Shown here piece by piece: positions 57,621-64,000 of a DNA stretch of 64,000 bases. Where the stretch lies: the NCBI GenBank assembly GCA_001557505.1, contig LSAX01000002.1, positions 930,001 to 994,000 on the forward strand, written 5' to 3'. The notes beneath the pieces were generated by a model. It did no database searches and had not been told where the DNA came from. It worked only from the letters and a program-made list of their open reading frames with translations. Origin of the DNA: Reticulascus tulasneorum. Its lineage: Eukaryota; Ascomycota; Sordariomycetes; Glomerellales; Reticulascaceae. Position 1 is the stretch's first letter, and each line of letters starts with the position of its first letter. A program made the translations under genes and the position numbers.

Positions 57621-58248
57621 GATGAATTGTCAGGAAAGGTGATTCTGAGTGTTGTGAATTCACAAGCTTGTATAATTGAGAGCAAAGAAAACTCCGAATA
57701 TACATAATAGTTGTCAGATCTATAATCTCATTTAGGAAAGTTGCTGACCCCCCATTTGGTCGAACAGTAAAATTCACGGAGCGGCCATCAGTTCCACAAT
57801 CCCAAATCCCGAGTGCAGGGCGTTTCAGCAGGCACACAACTGCTGTGCCGACTTCCGTGTCAAATACATGTGTGTGGCGGACTGCGCAAGTAACAGATGC
57901 TGGGATTGTCTTCCTCCACCTCCGCAAATGTGCGAGCTGTTGATAGAGGAGGTTGTGGATGCTCACGCACAAACGATATTGGGGTGTGTATTTCCGGTGA
58001 TTGAACAGCGATTGACCACTATAACCACTAGGCTCACCTCAGGGGCATAGCTAGACTTCGGGTTTAGGCCGTCAGCCGTTTTCATAGACCGTTCTTATAT
58101 GGAATCTTCGAATGACCCTGGTCGGTCAATTGGTTCTGAGGTGCAAGGCCGACGCTACATATACGCTACTTCGGAACAAGTGCTTTTTGGCTACCTCCGT
58201 CTATGAATAACACCCCAATGTTCATGAACCCTCTGCCTCCTGCCTCAA
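57621..58248. other. Intergenic region between DUF924 and acyl-CoA dehydrogenase genes
   Basis: Both genes are on the minus strand. Holds the DUF924 promoter and the dehydrogenase 3' UTR; nothing else recognisable. Confidence 0.4.
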
Positions 58249-59703
58249 TCATGAAGTATAATCCTTCTGCAGTAACTTCGCAATAGTGTTCAGCTGGATG
58301 TTACTTGTTCCCTCATAGATAGCACCAATCTTGCTGTCTCGCCAGAACTTCTCCGCCGGCCCGTCTCTGACAAAGCCCATGCCGCCCATCCATTCAATGG
58401 CTAGGCCGCTTACTCGACCAGCGACCTGTGATGCATATAGCTTGGCCATGGCCGCGTCCATGACGAAATTCTCCCCTGCCTCCTTCTTTCGTGCTGCATT
58501 GAAGACAAGAGCACGTGCAGCAACAATCTCGGTATATGATTGAGCGATTTGGTGTTGCATGCCTTGAAACTCGCCAACTAGTTGACCGAATTGCTTTCGG
58601 TCGTTCCAGACGTATCTGTAAAAGTCAGTCTTCAGAAGTAACAAAGACGAGGGAAAGCTGGTTTACCTCGCGGCATTCTCCCAGGCACCAAGTGCCAAAC
58701 CCGTCATCTGCGCAGCAATACCGATTCTGCCTTCGTTCAAGAGCCCAATGGCATACTTGTAGCCTTGTCCCCTCTCACCAAGCAAATTCTCCTTTGGAAT
58801 CTCCACGTCGTCAAAGTTTATGACGCATGTGCTGCTGGCCTTAATACCCAGCTTCTTCTCCTTCTTCGCAATCGAGAAGCCCTTCATGTTCTTCTCGACA
58901 ATAAACGCGGTAATCCCCTTGTATCCCTTGCTCGGGTCAAGGGTGGCAAACACAATAAAGAAGTCCGCCTCTATAGAGTTGGTGATCCACATCTTTGATC
59001 CTGAGATCGTGAATCCGCTCTCTGTCTCCGTCGCTCTCGTAGCCAGCGCAAATGCATCCGACCCAGAAACTGGCTCCGAGAGGCAGAAGCTTCCCACGGT
59101 ATTCGTGGCCAGCTTGGGCAAGAAGCGCTTCTTCAGTTCCTGGCTGCCGTACTTGAGGACTGCCGTGTTCACCAGTGTGTTGTGCACATCCACCATGACA
59201 CTGACACTGGGATCTACACGTGCGAGCTCTTCAATGCCAATAATGGCAGATGTGAAGTTCATCCCCGCACCACCGTACTCTTCCGGAATTTCAACCCCCA
59301 TAAGACCCTGCTCAAAGAGTTGCTCGACGACGGTGGGATCCATTGTCTCGGCTTCGTCCATTGCGCGAACCTTTGGGCCAATCACGTCGGCGGCGAACTT
59401 GGATACTGTTTCGGCCATCGCCGTCTCGATTTCGGAGAGATGCGTTATGGGCGTCGGTGGGATGTCGCTTATGTCTATTTCGGAAGCATTGGATCGGTGG
59501 GACGTCGTGCTGAGAGGCCTAGCTATTCTGGAAGAGTATTAGTGAAATAATCCCAAATCTAGAAGCAATCGTATAGTAGCGACATACTGCTGAATTGAAG
59601 GCGAGACTCGCTGTATCCTCCCAGGCGTTGACGCAGCCAGGCCAGCCACGACTCCTCGAGTCGCCCGCATTGCGCGGGGAACCACCCGTGTAAGTGATGA
59701 CAT
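58249..59703 (-). CDS. Mitochondrial short/branched-chain acyl-CoA dehydrogenase, 444 aa, 3 exons
   Basis: Exons 59703-59588, 59518-58667 and 58615-58249. The N-terminal about 55 residues (MSSLTRVVPRAMRATRGVVAGL...) form a basic mitochondrial presequence. The acyl-CoA dehydrogenase fold follows: VEIPEEYGGAGMNF (N-terminal helical domain), GSFCLSEPVSGSDAFALATRA (FAD-contact loop), KMWITNSIEADFF, GITAFIVEK (beta domain), then YVWNDRKQFGQLVGEFQ and AIEWMGGMGFVRDGPAEKFWRDSKIGAIYEGTSNIQLN, in which Glu of YEGTSNIQ is the catalytic base of the short-chain/SBCAD class. It oxidises short or 2-methyl-branched acyl-CoA (for example from isoleucine) in the matrix, passing electrons to ETF. The chain preference between SCAD and SBCAD cannot be fixed from sequence alone. 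Confidence 0.93.
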
Positions 59704-60155
59704 GTTGACTAGGGAGCTAAAAACAAGAGGAAGCTGAGGGAGCACTGGAAAGCTGTAACTTGGCTTTTTAGATCCTCAAGCTATTGCAATTGATGAGAAT
59801 ATTTGAAGAATCGAGGGATGGGGATCGAAGGTTGAGGTCAGCCGCCAGAAACAATGTACCAGCAGCCACGGCAAAGAAGCTGGTCTTGCCCGGGGGACTT
59901 CTTCAGCCGAGGGTATCCACGGTCGAGGATTTGAGGATTGGCCCAGGGTTTAGCCGTCTCACCTTCTCAATACGTCAGAGACCCCCGACATGTGATCTTG
60001 AATTTTGTATGCATCGGGAGAATGATAATCCGACACGTGATCAAATTCCATGGCAAAGCTAGCTTTTGGTTGTCGGATTTCGGGAGGCTTGAAAGGAGCA
60101 TCGCGACAACGCCTGTGACTCGAGCAGCCATTGCATTCGTCCCAAGACTGCTCAC
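59704..60155. other. Bidirectional promoter region, acyl-CoA dehydrogenase / uS12m
   Basis: 452 bp shared by two divergent nuclear genes for mitochondrial proteins. I saw no TATA box; co-regulation is possible but unproven. Confidence 0.45.
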
Positions 60156-60741
60156 ATGGCGTCGACTGTCTTACGATATCTTCTGGCCCCGTCCATACGG
60201 CGGCCAGTATTCCAACAACCGAAACCCATCACATCTCTCCTACGAACATCCCCCATTACAAGAGCTTTCTCAACAACTCCAGTCCAAAATGCAACCATAA
60301 TGCAGGTCATACGAGTTCGTCCCCCTCCCTCTCCCTCTCTCTCGCGATCCCCTTTACTAATGAACTCAGGGTTGCCGCAAAAAGGGCAAACGTGCCCGCC
60401 ACGCTGTCTCTCCCGCCCTCGCCGCGGTCAACGCCCCGTCTATGAAGGGCGTCTGCCTCAAAGTCGGCACTGTTCGTCCCAAGAAGCCCAATTCCGGCCA
60501 GCGCAAGACCGCCCGAGTGCGGTTATCGAGCGGACGGCAGATCACAGCGTACATCCCCGGCGAAGGGCACAATATCCAACAGCATAGTGTTGTGCTAGTG
60601 CGAGGCGGTCGAAGTCAGGACTGCCCAGGTGTGAGATACCATTTGGTGAGAGGGGCGCTGGATCTTGGCGGTGTGGCTAGTCGAACGTCGAGTCGTAGTA
60701 AATACGGGACTAGGAAACCAAAGAAGGCGACTGTTGGTTGA
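60156..60741 (+). CDS. Mitochondrial small-subunit ribosomal protein uS12m, 176 aa, 2 exons
   Basis: Exons 60156-60314 and 60370-60741 (junction [18 protein letters not shown]). The N-terminal about 45 residues ([21 protein letters not shown]...AFSTTP) are a typical mitochondrial presequence ending in an RxFSTT-type site. The mature part is a near-complete S12: [64 protein letters not shown] and [13 protein letters not shown]12 sits at the decoding centre of the mitoribosome; the PNSGxRK and PGVxYH stretches correspond to the loops where bacterial streptomycin-resistance changes map. The donor is GTTCGT, slightly unusual, but the phase and the conserved RGCRK junction support it. Confidence 0.95.
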
Positions 60742-61081
60742 GATCAATGGGCTTGAAGGGAGAAGCGCTGCTTGATCGATATCTTGGCACTACTTAGATT
60801 CGAGTAGATCACATTTGGATCTGTACAACTACTGTAGGGATTTATCACGGACGGGAAATAGTATATCAATACCAGAAGGCCCGTTTCATTGCAACCATTT
60901 ACAGAGCAAAATGTTGTCCAAGTTCCCAAACTTCGACACCGTGACGCCTCTCCCCTGTAGCCCCTTTGCTTGCCCCCATTGCCCCTGATGCAGGAGAGTA
61001 ATGGCAAACCCCAAAAGCCATTGCGTGTGATTTTGATAAAAGTTACAGCACACCTATTCTAGCCTACCTGCCGGTCCCCGT
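60742..61081. other. Convergent 3' region, uS12m / GT15
   Basis: 340 bp between convergent stop codons; no gene or structured element seen. Confidence 0.4.
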
Positions 61082-62565
61082 CTAATCTTGCTGATTCTCA
61101 TAGCCTTCAGGCTTGTCCAGGCCATTAATTTCGAAGTATCGGCTTGTGCCTGCACGGGGTTAGAACACAGCGCACATTGAGGGTCCGTCACGGCGGAGCT
61201 GAGCAACACTTACATGAATAGCCTTTCCAGTCAAAATTGTCTTTGGGGTTGCAGTGGCATCGGAGATCCAAGCGCGTCTTCTCGCCTGTAGGACAGTGGG
61301 TGAATGGAACGTGGTAGTAGGCGATGTCGTTGAAGAAGTGGATCTCCTCTTTCTTGAGCATGAGACCCGCAGCAATGGAATGAACAGGAGCATCGCCCCA
61401 TCGTTCATAGAAAAACCCGCCATCCTGATCAAGGGACTCAAAGTAGTCAATGTAGGCATCGGACCGCAGCCAGTCTAGGTTACCGATTTCAAAATTGGAC
61501 CACTGAGATCACGTTAGCACAGAACTTTACTCGGGTAACTTGGAAACGTACAAAGTGACAGTGGTTGTAAGAATCGCCGCTGTCATCACTCAAGAATCCC
61601 ATCGAGTTGCCCTCGGCAACATGCTCAGGGTGGTTCTTGATGAACTTCTTGACACTGTCCCACAGAGTAGGGATTGTCTCGACATACTCGTACAAGCTCA
61701 ACACGAAGCTGTACTTCTTGTTGTTCTCCTTCATGAAACGGAAAGGATCATAATGGATATCGCAGTAGAGCTCGATGGATGGCTCAACTCGCCAGTAGTA
61801 TTCGAAGTTCAGCATTTCAGGCTGGCGGAAGAAGAAGCCTGATTCGAACCGACACATGTGTCGGTAGCTTACGGAATCACCATAGATGATCTTGCGTGCG
61901 GCCATATCCTCCCGAACTTTGCGCGCCTTGTCCTGGTCAATCCACTCTGGGAAGGACCAGTGCTCTTTCGGGATCTCGCCATAGTGCGTTTTGCCGGACA
62001 CAAGGGAGGAAGTGACCTTCTTGAAAGTGGCATCAAAAGGCTTATCGTTTAAGAAGACCCAATCATAGTTGTATCGTCGGTTGAACCGATCCTCAACCTG
62101 TCGAATAGAACGTGCAATGTCCCAAACGTCGCTGTTTCGAGCCAGAGTTACGAAGGTGGCATTCATTCGAGGGCCGTCGGCGACGCTTGTCAAGTCATCC
62201 CATCCATTGTCGTTTGGAGTCATTGCCATGGGGTACTCGGATGGATCGTATTTGCCGCTGATGGGCTTCTTCGGCTTCGGGGCGCTCTTGCCATCGGTCG
62301 CATGGCCCTTCGAATCCCCGGTTCCGGGGATCTTGTCAAAGTTGCCGCCAGTTCCAACAGGACCATCTGTGTAATTAGAATGCGAAATAAAGTATATGAC
62401 CGCAAGGCCCTATAGTAAGAACGACTGTTAGCACATGGACCGGGAAGCTGGGATGGAAGCATCTCATAAGATTTCTTCTCCGCCACGCTAGTCAGGATTG
62501 GAGCGACGTACGAAGAAAGCGAATAGTATATATCGCACGTAGCGAGCGCTGCCAGTAGCCATCAT
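61082..62565 (-). CDS. KRE2/MNT1-type alpha-1,2-mannosyltransferase (GT15), 422 aa, 4 exons
   Basis: Exons 62565-62512 (54 nt), 62409-61552, 61502-61214 and 61149-61082. The short cytosolic start [11 protein letters not shown] leads into a membrane anchor ([16 protein letters not shown]), giving type II Golgi topology, then a Gly/Lys stem and the GT15 catalytic domain: [71 protein letters not shown] (metal-binding region), [60 protein letters not shown] and PFTHCPTG. These enzymes add alpha-1,2-mannose to O- and N-linked glycans. Motifs are complete. It belongs to the KTR/KRE2 group, but the exact paralogue (KRE2, KTR1, KTR4...) cannot be fixed by eye. Confidence 0.95.
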
Positions 62566-64000
62566 GACCAGACTCGACGAAACGGGAATATTCGGATGGA
62601 CAGCTGGCCGATGAATCGGGTTCTCCTTTGAGGAAACAAGAGAAAGATGGTGTATCAGCGAGACGAGTGTTGGCTCGCGATGTAGGCGACAGGAGAATTA
62701 GGGGGTGGGGCGACAGCTGTCTCCAACCGTGTGAAAGGTTGGTGAGGCTGGAAAACAAAGAGATCTTGCAGATCAATTTATGCGTGCATTTCCTCGAATC
62801 AGACGGAACAATTCGCATTCACTAAGGATAAAAAGGAGTGCTCGACAACTGTAATGGCAGCAGAAGAGTTTGAAAGACGATATGGGGACGATTATGGTTT
62901 TTGAGGAGAGGGATAAGGCCTGGGCTTGTGAATGCGCGTCTTCCCGAACGGACTGGGGTACCTGTAGAGTAGGCTAGGTGCGGTGCTTACAATATTTTAG
63001 TGACTTGGCCTACCGTACCTGGAGAGTCATGCACATTAATGTTAGTTATGTACCTAGTGGGCTGATGGCAAGACTGGATACAATGGTTGCAGTTAGTCAG
63101 TCCCTTCTATGGGCCTACCTAGGTAGGTAGGTAAAGTAAGTATTGATGCCCGGCATCCAAGCCTGAACAACCTTCTGTAGGAATAATAGCCTACTAATTC
63201 CGTAGTGTGAGACTCCAGTAAGGGGGTAAGTAGGGAGGTACCTCAATAGGTCCACTTTCGTTACTTAAGGACCCCTTAACTTATTAGCTGGGCTGATCTA
63301 CGGGGGGCTTGAAGCAAAAGAATCGGCCATTGGCCACTGTACTCCCAAATCTTCCAATCTCAACTTTTTGTCGACCTTGTCCTTGCCTGGGGTCCTCGTT
63401 GAAACGCCCCCAAAAGGGGATAGGAACCAATTTCTTCCCTCGTCTGGTTGACTTCGTATCCCGCCACCCGCGAAAATCAATTTCCATCTCATCATACCAG
63501 CATTGCCCAATCCTGGAATTCGGGGCCGATGATTACGACTACCGCTACTACTTTATGTATGCAAGTATGCACTGTATGCCTCGCCGCGGCAGCATGCATG
63601 CCCAAATTGACATGCACGTTCTCCCATGCCCTGATGGTGCTCCTTCTAATGCCTTGATTACTCGACGCCTACGAACTGTAGCCATCTTGATAACTTCTCA
63701 ACCAGTAGGTTGGATGGGAACCATGTGAACAAGGCGCATTCTGCCGCCTTTGTACACGCATGCATCTCTAGAGAGGACAGGAAACCAGCGATGAACACCC
63801 CGATTTCCTGCTCCATGTCTCAAAATCTGTCCTATTTTACACGCTCCTTACCTCCATTCGTGACTTGTAAGGGAGCGCAGGTCAATGGGCTGAGGGCACG
63901 CTACGAAGTAATGGTGAAAAGCTTGAGAGAGCCATGCCCAGGAATTCCGGGAAGAACAAAAGGCTTCTCCTGCCGACTGTTATGTCCATCACGAGACAAG
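62566..64000. other. Intergenic region to the window end
   Basis: GT15 promoter and leader, then about 1 kb without coding signal. Contains an ACCTAGGTAGGTAGGTA run (63117-63133) and a related GGTACC at 63236. The open frame 63309-63728 lacks protein features. No gene supported. Confidence 0.5.

Noticed and set aside
63309..63728. 139-codon open frame near the window end
   Set aside because: Composition is irregular (Cys/Met/Arg-rich), no domain or intron signal, and overlapping frames exist on both strands.

Overview
The window is nuclear DNA of a filamentous ascomycete (Pezizomycotina; the class is not resolved, Sordariomycetes-like by general appearance). The reasons are: split genes with short introns (mostly 48-102 bp, GTRNGT donors, CTAAC-type branch sites, YAG acceptors); fungus-specific families (KRE2/MNT1-type GT15 mannosyltransferase, SHE9/MDM33, PKC1, a highly reducing polyketide synthase, a patatin-NACHT receptor-like protein); and one transposon copy degraded to almost pure A+T in the style of repeat-induced point mutation (RIP). 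I rebuilt gene models by hand from splice sites and reading-frame phase. Nineteen protein genes are supported, and every multi-exon model closes in frame. I recognised no tRNA, rRNA or CRISPR array.

Layout. 0.3-8.3 kb: a secreted alpha/beta hydrolase, a small membrane-anchored protein, a divergent pair of His-rich allergen-like/unknown proteins, and a hemerythrin-like (HHE) protein. 8.9-24.3 kb: a compact putative secondary-metabolite locus. A six-exon highly reducing PKS (2282 aa, KS-AT-DH-ER-KR-ACP, no methyltransferase) is transcribed left. From the opposite side of a shared 1.4 kb promoter region a LovG/FSH1-type serine hydrolase is transcribed right, followed by a 19-exon full-length ABC exporter. 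This reads as make, release and export, with no cluster-specific transcription factor or P450 visible. 25-36 kb: a NIPA-type Mg2+ transporter, a 4.3 kb stretch without a supported gene, then a patatin-NACHT-ankyrin protein of fungal NOD-like architecture.

36.8-52.4 kb is mostly housekeeping: a thioredoxin with two candidate start codons (mitochondrial and cytosolic), a D-amino-acid oxidase, ALG3, an eIF1A-domain protein tail-to-tail with ALG3, a BSC6-like MFS carrier, a HAD phosphatase, SHE9/MDM33 and PKC1. 52.4-56.7 kb is gene-free and holds a 1366 bp TA-flanked element with 79 bp terminal inverted repeats and an A+T-saturated interior. 56.7-62.6 kb holds a DUF924 protein, a short/branched-chain acyl-CoA dehydrogenase, mitochondrial ribosomal protein uS12m and a GT15 mannosyltransferase; the rest is intergenic.

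Main points for a second look: the PKS dehydratase domain has changed catalytic motifs (HxxxGxxxxP to HxxxSxxxxP; catalytic Asp to Glu); one PKS intron appears to be GC-AG; the thioredoxin looks built for leaky-scanning dual targeting; and the RIP-like element keeps readable TIRs.
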